Below are positions 22,432 to 35,766 of a stretch of 64,000 nucleotides of DNA, in pieces. The stretch is taken from the NCBI GenBank assembly GCA_029990175.1, contig JARKIP010000038.1, positions 26,543,501 to 26,607,500 on the forward strand, in the 5' to 3' direction. The translations under genes were made by a program, and so were the position numbers. Source of the stretch: Petunia secreta. Taxonomy: Eukaryota; Streptophyta; Magnoliopsida; Solanales; Solanaceae. The notes beneath the pieces were generated by a model that was not told where the DNA came from, searched no databases, and worked only from the letters and a program-made list of their open reading frames with translations. Every line of letters starts with the position of its first letter. Within the stretch, counting starts at the first letter, position 1.

Positions 22432-25400
22432 TCAAGATTGTCCTTGAGCCTGCTTCTCTCCAGCTGAGTCTCCATTTGCAGCCAAGCCTCTGATTTTTAC
22501 ATCATAAAAGACTTCTTCAACTTTCCTAAGGTCATATTTCATTCCTGCAACAACAGACATTTGTAAAACTTCAATTTCATAGTCAGAGAGAAACATGAAT
22601 CACTAAGTCAATTAGAAGAAACACTAAAAACTAGATATGCAGTAGCACTAAGATCAGCAATTTGTTGAATAATAGATTTTGATTTGAAATCTGAAAACCG
22701 CGAATGTTTGAATTGAAGGGAAACCCAGAGAAAAAGGAAATGTATAGAGAATAGATGCATATGTTCTACGCGTACATACAGTTCCACTTAGGTAACTTTC
22801 TCGCCTTGCAGAAAAATCAGAGGAAGGTAGGAGCTGTTTATGAAAAGAGAGAGAATTCGATGCAGTCCTTACCCTACAATCTAAATAACCTCTTGTTTTT
22901 ATTTTTCTCACATTCTCTCCAAGAGATCAACAAGGCAAGAAATTCATTTTTTCCCTAGATTTCACATCTTCTTCCTTTATGCTTTCTTCAGGTATTACAA
23001 GAGCAAATTTCAACTAATGATACTTCGCAATCTTAGTGGTCTAAATATGCAACTTAAGGATCTTTTGTACAAATAAAAGAGAACAAGGATAATCTAATTT
23101 CTATGGAATTGAAAGCTCACCATCAAACTTTTTGCGCAAGAAATCATTTCTGAGATTAAGCATGCGAAATGCTGCATGAAGATCAGTCAAGAACTTCAAA
23201 ACTTTACGGGGGCAATCATAATCCCCAGCTGTCACTTGGTTCACCACATATCTAGGCTACAATAACATTTGAAATTCATCAATCAAAAGACGAGGATGCC
23301 ATCAGAGATATTATCAATAGCCCTTGCTAATTAGAGTGATAAGACACCCTTGCTTGAAAGTTTTGCACATCAAAATAGCATATGACATATTCACAGAAAG
23401 CCAAAAGCAACTTCCAGAAATGCTTTAAATTCGTCAATTACCAAATGAGAAGGAAGAAACTGAAGAAAACCTTAAATATTTTATAAGTTAAACAAGGAAT
23501 TTTTTGTCAAAACCATGATAGAGAGCTTACCAACTCATTGGACATGAAACAAATACCTGCCAGGGAAAAAAAAAAGATCAGTACAAAAATAATGAATCAA
23601 ACAATATAACAAAGTTACAAGGTCTCAAGACTTTCATTTAAAGTAATCAGGTAGTCCTCCTAACTGATGCATAGGAATATACAGGAAGATTAGGCGGTAT
23701 TTTGCAAGCACAAAAGGCATGAAGTTGCCTCCAAACAGACGAGCACAAAATTCAGTAAAAGCTGGATCCAGGCTTTAAAAATAAGCTTCTGCTTTGGAAA
23801 CAACACTAATTGCATATGCATAATGATTTCCTAAAACATGTGGAAGAGAGCCTCGAAACCAACTGAACCGAATAATCTCCTATTTTTTAATCATCCTCGA
23901 AACATTTAGAAAAGAGTGGCAAGTTTACCTATCAAAAAGAATAAGAGCACATTTTATACAAAGATTTTCAGGAAATTTAGGTCACTCACCAGTAAGATAG
24001 TCTTCAACATCAAGTCCAAATTCTGTGGGTGTCACTACAAGTAGAAAAGCATGAAAAGTTAAGAACTTCAAAGAATATCTTATCCGACCAAAACTAAACA
24101 TGATGTTCGCTTTGAATATCTAAGAGCCTATTCACCTCAAAGTGCATGGAATAACTTTTCTGCAGAGACAGACAATTAAAGAGATCGTTCACCTTTTTTT
24201 TTTTTTTTGGACAACTGCAAATCCATGAGGACATGTGGGGCATGGTTCGAAACTCGGTGGGCCGACCCTCAGCCCTTCTCAAATAAATGACAATCTTTTG
24301 ACTGTGGCGGAGCTCAAACCTGTGACATGTGCCTAATCCACACATCACAATCTGAGCTCTTATCACTAAACCATATCCCCAAGGGCAAATAAGAGATTAC
24401 TCTTGCTTTTGCTTTTCAATTTGTTTCTTTTCTATTAAAAGGTTGGCAGTCCCTCACCAGCACTTGCTGTGAAGAGATCTCAAATCTGAATCAATCCCAA
24501 AACGAAATGCGATAAACGAAAAAGAATTGTACAAAGGTGCAAAGTGAGGCAACACCAAGCACTATAGCGAGGGTGAGTGAGGGCTGATCTTCCCTGTTTC
24601 GAACCACAACTTGGAGGAAACATGATATTGAGACGGTATTGTATACAGAAGAAATCAAGGATGAACTCATAAAAATCAACTCACCGCATATGGTAAGAAA
24701 CTATTAGCTGAAGGGCAACTAAGAATGGGTAAGACCTCCAACCTGCCTTTTCACCTTTGAGAGTTGTAGAGAAAATATCCTCGTCAACATGCACTACTTA
24801 AACTTAAATTGTTCAAATATACAACTAAAATAAATTCACATTTAATTGGGGTAAAGTAGATTATAAGATGGGGAAAGGTAAAAGAGATATTTGAAGATTC
24901 CTGAATCCTAAGAGGTCCACGGGGAGAAAAAACAATACATCACCAATCCAAATATGAGAACAGATAAACATCACAAATACAAAGGAAAAACAAATGCTGC
25001 ACCAGATACAGCTAATGCAGAATATTAAGATAGTTATATTACACTAGAAAATACTAGCACATTTTGCCTAGTAAAATATCCAAGGATTTCTTGGGAAACT
25101 GAAATATTGAAAGCTGAGAAGAGAACTTACATCCAAGTTTCTCCTCAACTTCATTATGCAGAACAAGAGTGCCTGTTTCTAACCAATGCATAAAACCAAG
25201 CAATGAGACCACAGTTTGGGTTTCACTCCTCCAATCACCGTGATACCTACTCCACCAAAAATGGACAATTATAATGGCCGAAAGGCAAAAATCATCTTGT
25301 ATAGAAAAATCAATAAAAGAGGGAAATATTTTCAAGTATCACTCACCGGTAATACTGACCAGGGCATTCACGCACAATTTCCGAAAGCCGACTGTACAGT

Positions 25401-28019
25401 TTCTTCAGCGTTCCAATCTGAGCCTTAGCCTTCTCTAGAACCTCTATTGCAGCAGAGAAAATGGAAAAACATGTCAAAACAAAAATCTATGATAATACTA
25501 ACAACTGCAACAAAGTAGAAAAGTTCTCTGGACTTTTTCTTTTCTGAATTTCCTTTCATGACCTAGTATAATCTAGCAAATATGTCAATTAATCCAATAT
25601 CCTGAATTGTATGTTGGCAAGTTATCACAGAAAACTTTGAACAGGCACTTGTTTACTAAACTTTCTCGAAAAGTTGCACGACACGCTTATAAGTTAGTAA
25701 GAATACAGTTCCATGATAAAGAAAGTAAACAGTGCACTCTGCCGCTCCCTCTATTACAGGAATTACTATATGGACAGCCAAGTGAAACTGCTGGAAATGT
25801 TTCTCAATCCAACAGACATTCAACGTCAGCAACTTTAGCTTTATAACTTAAAGTCGATTTTTAGCTGATACACATTATAGAGTACCACAGGTGAGGTACT
25901 TCTTCTCTTATTTTTAGCTACTGTTTGATTGCCAATAACTGACAGGTAATATTTTGGATTTCTCACTACTGACAAAATTTATGATGAAACTCATACAAAT
26001 ATTGCCATAGCCATTAAACGATATTACATATTGATTAGCTTATGCAAGTTATCTAAAGAGAAACCGCATTTTCTTTCACTAATTCAGTTCTAATTCCTAT
26101 AATCTTAAGAATGGATCTTATCTACTGCTTTATGAGTCATACGCAGTTCGATAACTAAGTAAGGCGTACAAGAATAATCCCGCATAATCATGCCAAAATG
26201 ACATTTTCTCCTTATTTAAAAGGAAAAGGGCCGTTCCTTCTCTTTGCATCATCATTTAAAAGGAAAAAGGCTGTTCCTTTTCCCCACCGAGTTCTCAAAG
26301 CTTGGTCACCCTCCCCTTGCATCTCTCCTCCCTTCACCCTCCCCTTTGCCGCCGTTATTCTACCACTTTCCTACAATGCCGCACCAAAATTGCCTTTCTT
26401 TCTTAGTAGATGTTGCTGATTTTTACCTCTTTCATAAAGGCCATATTAATGTTATCTTTTTAAAACAGATTTGGCATTGTAGACTGATGGAAATGATATT
26501 GCAGATGAAAGAACTATGGTTGGAACAATTTTCTACATTTTATAATTCAAGGAAACACTTATGTTAAGGGCATTCCAAGATCTAACATTGCTGCAAACCA
26601 TATAAGATCATGCTAAGTGATGGAACTATAGGAGGTGGTGTTAGAAGTATTTATTTGAAATGAACATTTATGTCAGCTCTATCTAACGGGTTGAACAAGC
26701 ATTTCCAAAATAGTGTGATGGTACCTACAACTTTTATATGCGAAGCTTATTTGAATTAACTGATTAGGCAGTCATACATCTTATACTTCTTGGAAAATGA
26801 GAATAATAAAATTTCAAGACTACTTCAAAGACGATGGCATTGGTTAGAATTGCCTCATAACTTTGGCCCTTATATTCTAAATACCTCACATCACCAACAT
26901 CACTCAATCAGTGTGAAACAAGAAAATTCCTCTAACTACACACTTTCACCTAAATAATTCAATCTTCGGTTGCTCTCGATGTCCATACTACAAATATACC
27001 CCAAACTAAAAGCATAGTAACTCAAATATAGGCAAGACTTTTACACTGTCTGATCAGTGGCTAGGCCACCTAAACAAACCATAGTCATTTTTTGTATATT
27101 TCATGTATAATGTTTGAATAATATGAGAACCATGAGGTCTTAGCTTCAAATGAGGCAAAAAACACTAGGTGATTTATTCCCATATCTCCAAGCCACAGAG
27201 TTACCATGTACCTATGCTGCTGGTGGGAGGATAGCAGCTACCTTGTAAAATTAGCTAAGGTGCAGGCAAGCTGACCCAGACACCACGATTATAAAAAAAT
27301 ATACATTTGTATGGGTCGTTTGGTTACCAGGACTAAATAAAAAGGATATCCCATGAATTTGGGATTATAATTCCACCTCCTATATGGGATAGCATAATGC
27401 CATGATTTTGGTATAAAAATCATCCGGGATTAGCTAATACCACTAACCAGAAGTAGGACAAATGCAATCCCAAATTTAATAATGGGATTATTATCTCAAT
27501 CCCACCAACCAAACACCCTTTTAAGTTAATAATCCATGTATCCTGACTATCACAGGATTCACAGCTATTTCTATAACGTTCCAATAATAACGCCCTCAAT
27601 TTTAAAACAAGAAAACATAAAAAGTACTAGTATACTAATTATAGAATACCAGCAACAGGCCGAGATTGATGAACAAGAAGAAGGCTAGCATAGATAACCC
27701 GAGTAACCGACTCAATCTCCGTCGCCACAGCACGTATTCGCTCCCTTAAACTCCCCGATTCTTCCAAATGAACCCGAAAATCCTCAAATTGTTTCTCCAA
27801 TTTTTCAGGATTTTGGAAATCAGCAGCAGCCATTGAACTAGAAAGAAATGTAGAGTAACAATAACACTTAGAAAGTGAAGAATTTGATGGGGTTGTTTTG
27901 GAATTATTGGGAATAGAGAGCTTTTGGGTGGAAATTAAAAGGAGAGGGAAGTAGGGTTTAGGGTTTAAGAAGTAATGTGAGAAAACACTAGTACATGTGT
28001 TTCGAAATGCAGATATCAT
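22432..28019 (-). CDS. TSN: Translin, 7 exons, 300 residues
   Basis: Translin is an all-helical protein that binds single-stranded RNA and DNA. In animals and fungi it forms the C3PO nuclease with TRAX, in which TRAX is catalytic. Exons on the - strand are 28019-27650, 25443-25347, 25246-25131, 24034-23990, 23556-23531, 23256-23121 and 22544-22432. Every intron is GT-AG, phases agree, and the total is 903 bases. Recognisable segments are LRERIRAVATEIESVTR (exon 1), the conserved RYHGDWRSETQ across exons 2 and 3, FMHWLETGTL, EDYLTGICFMSNEL, PRYVVNQVTAGDYDCPRK and LNLRNDFLRKKFD. The start at 28019 gives a Ser-rich, hydroxylated leader that could target an organelle. An in-frame ATG 42 bases upstream (28061) and one at 27833 (238 residues, close to animal translin length) are alternatives. 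A hAT transposon starts 92 bp upstream of the chosen ATG. Confidence 0.93.
24194..24385 (-). mobile_element. tRNA-derived SINE in translin intron 3
   Basis: On the - strand the unit starts near 24385 with a possible box A (TGGTTTAGTGATAAGAG), then box B (CAGGTTTGAGCTCC, complement at 24309-24322), and ends in a 15-base poly(A) run (T at 24194-24208). It lies in the same orientation as translin. The flanking duplication could not be fixed. Confidence 0.7.
27313..27518. mobile_element. Tourist-like MITE in translin intron 1
   Basis: The inverted ends GGGTCGTTTGGTT and CCAACCAAACACCC, with internal GGGATTA/TAATCCC words, match the common plant PIF/Harbinger MITE type. The flanks (TAT and TTT) are not a clean 3 bp duplication. 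About 130 bases separate it from the exon 1 donor site. Confidence 0.7.
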
Positions 28020-28526
28020 GTCGGGGGAATAATGGGAAGGGGTTTGGTACATCGAAGTCATTTGTTAGAAACTTTATTTTTTTTTTTTTCAGGACCTACA
28101 TGATCTGGTATATGGGTGGCTACCGGCCCGTTTCGGTCCGGGACCGGCACCGGCAACCGGTCCGGTCCGAGCAAAGGGGAGAGAAGAAATCGAACAAAAT
28201 CGGCCTTACCGGTTCGGTCTCATCCGCTGGAAAAACGTTGAGTCGGAACGGAACCGGCACCGGTGACCGCTAGGCTGATATGTTCCGGCCCGGACAGATC
28301 CGGTCCGTCCGGTTTAGTTTTTTTTTTTTTTTTTTAAGCAAATACAATGAAAATTAAAAAAAAAAAAAAAAAAAAAAAAGTGCTATAAAAAATATTATGA
28401 CAAACACTGAACAAACTTTGATAGATTTGAAAAGAAATACAAACATTTTATTGAAAATTCAAGAAATACATAATTCAAAAGACAAACTAGGAAATTGAAA
28501 ATTACATAGATATTCCCTTAACCATT

Positions 28527-29428
28527 TGTTATAATCTATGCACCTCCTAAAGACACTAGAAGGGGGGTTGAATAGTGTCTACCGATTTTCGTTTCAAGAA
28601 CCTGGTTCTTCTAAATTAAGAACCTAGTTCCCGCCTTTGCAATTCTGCTGTTTCAACCACTGCAACACACACCAAACACACGCACAGAAAATACAAGGAT
28701 TTTACGTGGAAAACTCCTTGCTCAAGGGAGAAAAATCACGACCCACACTCTGGGATTTGAGAACTAAATCCACTAACACAACGAGCAAGTTTCTGATTAC
28801 AAACTCTGTAACCAAGGGGCTACACTCTAGACCCTAATCACTACTCAAAGCTAAACTCTAGCTTTTCAAGCAATTTCTCACAAGTTCACCTAATACATAT
28901 GCTTCTACAATAAGCCAATAGGTAAAAATAATGAAAGCTCAAACTAAGACAACTTACAACTCAATGAACCTAGACAGAATATCTAGATTCAATCAACTCA
29001 AGCACACTAGTTGTCTTCTTCAGTTTACTCACGTAGAAAGATGCTGGATCGCCTTTGTATACTCTCAACTCTCTGTTTGTGAATAACTGAATCACGGCTG
29101 CATCAACTACTTGTATTTATACGGGCCTTGTAACCCTAGTTGAGTCCTACAAGGAATCCTTGTAAGTATGGTAAGACAGGATTCCTAGTAACTCTTTTTC
29201 TTGTTGAGGTCCAACTCCTATTCACACTTCGAAGACACAGCCTGGGCACCGCCTCTTTTAGTCTGACTAGGATGCATATTCATTCACGTGCCACTATCCC
29301 TAGTTCCGCAGGGATTTGCAACCCTCAACTCTTTTCGATCGGTCGTGCCCTTGTATGCAAGGACTAGGTTTTTCTCTAAGACCACTGAGTCCTTTACGTT
29401 TGTCATTATTCAAAACCATCACTCAACA
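28527..29428 (-). repeat. 3' LTR of SIRE copy A
   Basis: Starts TGTTATAATC and ends CTCAACA. A stem-loop like that in the Tork LTR lies near 28705-28740, but here the outer stem has a mismatch (TCACG). Confidence 0.93.
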
Positions 29429-29442
29429 AATTCCCCCTTTTT
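29429..29442 (-). other. Polypurine tract of SIRE copy A
   Basis: On the - strand this reads AAAAAGGGGGAATT directly before the 3' LTR, identical in copy B at 46554-46567. Confidence 0.8.
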
Positions 29443-29899
29443 GATGATGACAAACAAATGTTGCCCAAGAACCTGAATAGACAAAATTCCCAAAAACACA
29501 GAAACAAAAGTAACAAGTTTAAGAAACAATCAAACAGATGAATTAGGTCACAAACACCCCAACATTTCCTTGTTCCCCTTTTTGGCATCATCGAAAAGAT
29601 TCAAATACCTGCATGAACCTGTCAGTGCTATCCAGTCTAAAGCACAAGGCAACAAGTCAGCAAAAGAAACACACAGAAGCAAGAATAAGGGCCCAACAAG
29701 AACCAAATACAGTAAAGCAAACAATCATAAACATGAGAGAAATTAAATTCATTATCCAGGGTGTGACAGCAGCACTACCCTATCCATTAGTACACAACCG
29801 AAAAAAGTAAATTGTCTCAAACAACCAACACATGTGCAAGGGAGAATGGAAGGAATTAACAACATGTAGGAGAAGGGATAGGAGGATGGGACAGGAGGA

Positions 29900-31946
29900 C
29901 TCGGGGCTGAAGGTTGAAGTGTTTGACAAGTGCCTCAAGGTGCTTTGTATTTTTGGCCCTTTCCATCACTAGCTCGGCCTCATACTTGTGGCAGTCTATC
30001 TTGAAACGATCATTTCTTGATCCTTCAACTTCAGCTGTCTGTGGAGCTCTGCATTTTCTGTATTCACTTCAAAAATATGAGTCTCCAGCTCCTTCACAGC
30101 ATCAATGGCCTCCTCAGGTCCATAGTCCTCACTCTCCTCAGCTAGCTCTTAGGTTTCTTGGAAGCTCTCCTCTCCTTGAAGAAGTCACAATTTTTAAGCA
30201 CATTGTGCCCAAACATCTGATGAATGGTTGGCTTCTTCCCAGCTTCCAGGGAAACCCCAAAATGCTCAAGTACTTGCTGGAGGATATAGGAATGCACCAG
30301 AGAATGTGGCTTCTGATCAGTATCTGCAATCCTCTTGATATGTCTAATGATTAGCCCAGGTAAATTGATTTCCCCCCCCCCCTATCCAGCAAGTCTATAT
30401 ATGTCAGGTCTAGAGCAGTAGCTTCACTGTTTCTTTCTCCTCTAGGTAGAAGGAACATGTGCACAAACTCAAACAACAACTGGTGTGCAGGTTCCATCTC
30501 CTTTTTATCTACCTTCCTTTCCTTCCTTAGCTTGGGTTTTCCTAAGAATTTCTTGACCACACTCAGAGGAGTTACTCCATCAGTCCTCTTGGGCCACTTC
30601 AATTTTATATACATGCAATAACCTTCAGTAGGTATGTCCAGGATCACCCCAAGCTCAGGTCTTCCAAATTCTATTTCCACTCCCTTCACAGTGGTGAACA
30701 CTCTCCTAGCAATGACTCTATAGTTGGTATAAAACTCCCTGATCTCATCAACAAATAACAACCTTTCTTTGTTAGCAAACAAACCAAGCCATCCTTGGTC
30801 ACCAATCACCCTCAACAGTGGCTTCATGTGATGTTCCTTCTCATCATGTAAGATGCTACCAGGCAGCACTTGAAGCTTTGAGAAGAAGGCCACTATGTCT
30901 ACTTCTTCTTCTTCAGAACCTCTCCTTCTCTTCCTGTTCTCAGCTTAACTGTCAGTCTCAGAGTCACTTGGCTCCACATAGCTTCCAGCCTCGTCACTCT
31001 CTTCCTCTATCTCCTCAGCTCTCTTTTCTTCCACCTTTTTCTTTGCCTCTCTGTCTCTCACATTTGAAATTGTTCTTTCTAGCTTTCCTACCTTCTCCAG
31101 CTGTTGCTTCAAGGCAGACCTAGTGCCAACTCTCCTGGCAATAGGCTCAGCAACAGTCTTGTCACCACTATCTTCACTTGATTCATCAACCAGTTTAGTT
31201 TTTAACACTGGCTTTCCCCCTTTCACCAATATTCTCCTCTTTTCCGGCTCTACTCTGTTTTCCTTGACAAATACCACCTCTTCTTCTTCTTCCTCACACA
31301 CCAGTCTCTCATCCTCCTCACGAAACTTTCTTTTCCTCTTTGATTTTTCTGCTTTCTTAGTAACCTCTTCACTTTCAGCTTTTTCTTTCACAACCCCTTC
31401 ATTTTTCTCGTCTTTTGAATCTGTCCAATTTAGTTCTGCATCATCAACCTCAGTAGGATCTGGGCAAGAGACAGGCTCTTGACCCAAGTCTGTGAAGCCT
31501 CAGCAAGACTAGGTCCTCCAACTGCTGGACCTTTAAGGACAGATGCTCCCTCATTATCCTCAGCACCCACAACATTTGTACTTGGTTCTTTTTCACTTTC
31601 TTTAAGGGACTCAATAAGATCATGTTCCCTTAGTTGTTCTATCACTCTTTCCGCTACAACCAACTCCACATCAGTCTTTTCTACTAAAGGCACATGCAAG
31701 TTTTCCCTAAGTTCTTCCTGAATACACTTTTGCTCTGTTTTAACTAGGTTCAGATGAACTCTGTGCAATGGGCGTAGTAGACAAGGCTCTTGACATCATC
31801 TTCTTGACCAATTTCTTTTCGCCCTTTTGGAGAAATTTTGTCCTGGCCTTGGCAATTCTTTGTGCGAGGTTGGATGAAGGTGGTTTTGCGGATGATTTCT
31901 TGATGGCCTTTGTGGGTGAAGCGGATGAAGATTGTACTTGAGACAT
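29900..31946 (-). pseudogene. SIRE copy A third ORF (broken)
   Basis: This is the counterpart of the intact 47025-49157 ORF in copy B. Recognisable pieces are the basic N-terminus (LAQRIAKARTKFLQKGEKK), the acidic and Lys-rich middle, the conserved central block (LPGSILHDEKEHHMKPLLR; VEIEFGRPELGVILD) and the C-terminal coiled-coil region. Open segments at 31740-31946, 31430-31768, 30945-31487 and 30351-30893 lie in different frames (out of frame once, then back), so frameshifts and stops interrupt it. Confidence 0.8.
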
Positions 31947-32586
31947 GATGAAGGTTTAGTAGATTTTTGACTGAGATTTCAAGAGTTTTTCAGTTTTAGG
32001 TTTTTTAGAGAGGATATTGATTTGAAGAGGCGAAGTAATTGAGTGTGTCATTTTTGTGTGTATTGACGAAGGGGGAAGGGTTTTGGTGATTAGACAGCTT
32101 CTAGAGAAGACAAAGAAATAATGAGATAAAGGAGAAAGGCAGCTTTTTGAAATTTTTTGAGAACAGGGAAGAGTTATGGATTTGACAATTATGGACTCAT
32201 TTGATTTAGCCTTTTCAAGTAGTGGGTCCAAACAAGTCAAATAGAATTCTATCCCAAAAAGGAATGTGTTCCTATAATTTAGGACAGTTACAGGAACATG
32301 GAGGATCTCCCTTGACACACGTATAAATTGTCAATTTAATTTCAGTTATGACTTCTATCATGCAGGGTAGTGTGACTGTACCTGGACGTGATTCCTCACG
32401 CTTAAGTTGGTTCCTTCTCAGTACATAGTAGGTTCTTCATGGGATCACATTATCCTCACCTGGTGCTTAAATGCTGAACAAGTATACTTAATAAAGTACA
32501 AAATTTGACTGAACAATACTAACAGAGTTTTACACACAGATAATTGAATAGTTAACTAACCAAACATTGAGGGACCACCTGCTGGG

Positions 32587-35500
32587 TCATCCGTGTATTT
32601 TGGTCATCCCTAATTCCAACTTGTTCCTCTCAAGCTGTACCTTGTTCAATGCTTTGGTAAATATGTCAGCAATTTGATCTTCAGTCCTGCAAGAATTCAT
32701 AGTAATCAGACCTTTTTCCACATTATCTCTAAGGAAATGGTGTCTAATATCAATGTGCTTGGTTCTTTTGTGTTGGACTGGGTTCTTGGCAATATTCACT
32801 GCATTGGTGTTATCACAGAAAATTGGCACTGCTCCACATTTGATACCAAAGTCCTCCAACTATTGTTTGATCCATAGCAGTTGTGAGCAACATGATGCAG
32901 CTGCTACATACTCAGCTTCCGCAGTAGACAGGGCAACTGAGTTTTGCTTCTCTGTAGCCCAAGAGACCAAACAAGGACCAAGAAAGTATGCCATTCCTGA
33001 AGTGCTTTTCCTATCCACCAAATGTCCTGCATAATCTGCATCAGCAAAACCAATTAGTTCAAAAGTACCTCCCTTTGGGTACCAAAGACAAAGGTGCTAA
33101 GTTCCTTTCAAGTATCTCAGGATCCTCTTCACAGCTGTCAGATGTGACTCTTTGGGCTTGGACCGAAATCTAGCACACAGTCCCACACTGTATATTATAT
33201 CAGGTCGACTGGCTGTGAGATAAAGGAGTGAACCTATGATTCCTCTATATTTTGTCTCGTTTGTTGAAGGACCTAGTTCATCCATATCCAGCTTGGTTCC
33301 AGGAGCAATGGGCGTAGTCATTTCTTTTGCTCCCTCCATGTCAAATTTCTTCAGAAGTTCCTTGATATATTTTTGCTGATGAATCATAGTCCCTTCAGGC
33401 ATTTGCTTTATCTGCAACCCAAGGAAGAAATTTAGTTCACCCATCATGCTCATTTCAAATTCACTTCCCATAAGATCAGCAAACCCTTTGCATAACTCCT
33501 CATCAGTAGCTCCAAAGATAATATCATCGACATACACTTGAACCACCAATAGATCATTTCCTTTCTTTTTGAGGAATAGCGTGTTGTCAATCTTTCCTCT
33601 CGAGAAACCATTCTTCAGCAGGAATCCTGAGAGTCTTTCATACCAGGCTCTTGGCGCTTGCTTCAATCCATAGAGAGTCTTGTCCAGTTTGTAAACATGA
33701 TCAGGAAATTCATTGTTCACAAAGCCTGGTGGCTGTATCACATAGACCTCTTCATTCAAGTAGCCATTCAGGAAGGTGCTCTTTACATCCATCTGATATA
33801 GCGTGAACTCCATGTATGTAGCAAAGGCAATCAACATTCTGATGGCCTCCATCCTTGCAACTGGTGCAAAGGTTTCATCATAGTCTGTTCCTTCTTCCTG
33901 ACTGTAACCTTGAACGACTAACCTTGCCTTGTTTCTTGTCACTATACCATGCTCATCCAGTTTGTTCCTGAACACCCATTTTGTTCCAATTATTGATCTG
34001 TCCTTCGGTTTAGGAACTAGGTGCCACACTTTGCTTCTTTTGAATTGATGAAGTTCCTCCTGCATGGCTAGAATCCAATCTGAATCTTCTAGAGCTTTCT
34101 TTTCATTCTTTGGTTCCAAAGATGAGAGGAAAGCAAAGAATGCACAGAAGTTCTTCAAGGCTGACCTGGTCATGATTCCTGTATCCAGTTCAGATAGGAC
34201 ATTCTCCAAAGGGTGAGAGCTTTGATGTTTCCATGGCCTGAGTTAAATATGACTGGAAGAACCTACATTATCTTGGAGGGGTTCTTCCTGACTTGCTGGA
34301 TCATCAGCTTCGTCAGAAGTTCCCCTTGTCAGGTTGAATCCTTGTTCTAGTGTGCTCGGATTTTCACCTGATGTCTCCTTGTCTTCTGAGTCTTCCAGTT
34401 CATCTACACCTTCTACCCGACTTAGGCCAATCACTTGATCATCAGCCTCAGTTTCCCCCAATGCCTTATCAGATTCATCAAATATAACATGCATACTTTC
34501 TTCTACTGTTTGTGTTCTTTTGTTAAACACTTTGTATGCTTTGCTTTGAGTGGAAAAACCAAGGAATATTGCTTCATCACTCCTAGCATCGAACTTCCCC
34601 AAGGGTTCCTTGCCATTGTTGTGAACAAAACATTTACAACCAAAGGGTCTCAGGTGAGCAATATTTGGTTTTCTTCCTCTGAGTAGCTCATATGGGGTCA
34701 TGTCAAGAATTGCTCTGATGGAACATCTGTTCAGCAAGTAGCATGCAGTGTTTATTGCTTCAGTCCAGAAGTTTCTTGCAAGCCCACTTGACAGCAACAT
34801 AGTTCTTGCCATATCCTCTAGGGACCTGTTCTTCCTTTCAACCACACCATTTTGTTGGGGAGTTCTTGGTGCAGAGAAATTATGATCTATGCTGTTCTTT
34901 GCACAATACTCAGTAAATTTTGAGTTTTCAAACTCAGTTCCATGATCAGATCTGATGCTGATGAGTTCTAGACTTAACCTTTTCTGCACTACACCAGCCC
35001 AGTCTTTAAAGCTGTCAAAAGCTTCATCTTTAGATGCCAAGAACAAGGTCCATGTGTACCTAGAGTAGTCATCAACGATTACAACCACGAACCTTTTTCC
35101 TCATATACTCCTGACTCTCATAGGTCCACACAGATCCATATGCAGTAGCTCCAGTGTCTTTGAAGTACTTACCACCTTTTTGAATTTAAAAGATGATTTC
35201 ACATGCTTTCCCCTTACACACGCATCAAACTTTTTTATGTTTTCAAATCTCTTGCTTGGCAATCCACGCACCAGGTCCTTAGAAACAAGCTTGTTCAGTT
35301 GTGAGAGACTTGCATGACCCATCCTTTTGTGCCACAGCTGAGAGTCACTTTCTTGCACATTCAAGTATGTTAAGTTGTTTTCAGGTAATGACTTCAGCGA
35401 TGCTTTGTATACGTTGTTCACCCTCTTTCCTTCCATAATAATTTATCCACTCTGTAGATTCTTCACAACACATCCTACAGATGAGAAACTCACTTCATTT

Positions 35501-35760
35501 CCTCTATCACATAGTTAGGAGATGCTCAGTAGATTGTGTCTAAGACCATCAACACAGTAAACATTTTCAATTGCATGATCTAGAGTTCTCCCAATCTTTC
35601 CAATTCCCACGATTTGACCACTTTTTCCTCCTCCGAAGGCTACACTGCCTCCTTGAAATGCTGCGAGTGAGAGAAAGTTTCTTCTGTCTCCTGTCATGTG
35701 CCTTGAACAACCGCTATCAAGTATCCAGCTTGGGTTGTTCTCCCTCACTCCAGCCTGCAA
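32587..35760 (-). pseudogene. SIRE copy A pol (interrupted by stops only)
   Basis: Protease (WILDSGCSRHMTGD), GAG-pre-integrase, integrase (VDDYSRYTW, SDHGTEF, APRTPQQNGVVERKN), reverse transcriptase (YVDDIIFG) and RNase H (CDNTNAVNIAK) all lie in one and the same reading frame. At least six in-frame stops cut it, for example at 35515-35517, 35101-35103, 34243-34245 and 33097-33099. Compared with copy B several replace Gln or other codons by one-base changes. No frameshift is needed to read the whole protein, which is unusual for a decayed element. Confidence 0.85.
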
Positions 35761-35766
35761 AACAGA

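Noticed and set aside
26198..26567. Open frames on the + strand in translin intron 1
   Set aside because: They lie within an intron, antisense to the gene, with low-complexity composition and no known domain.
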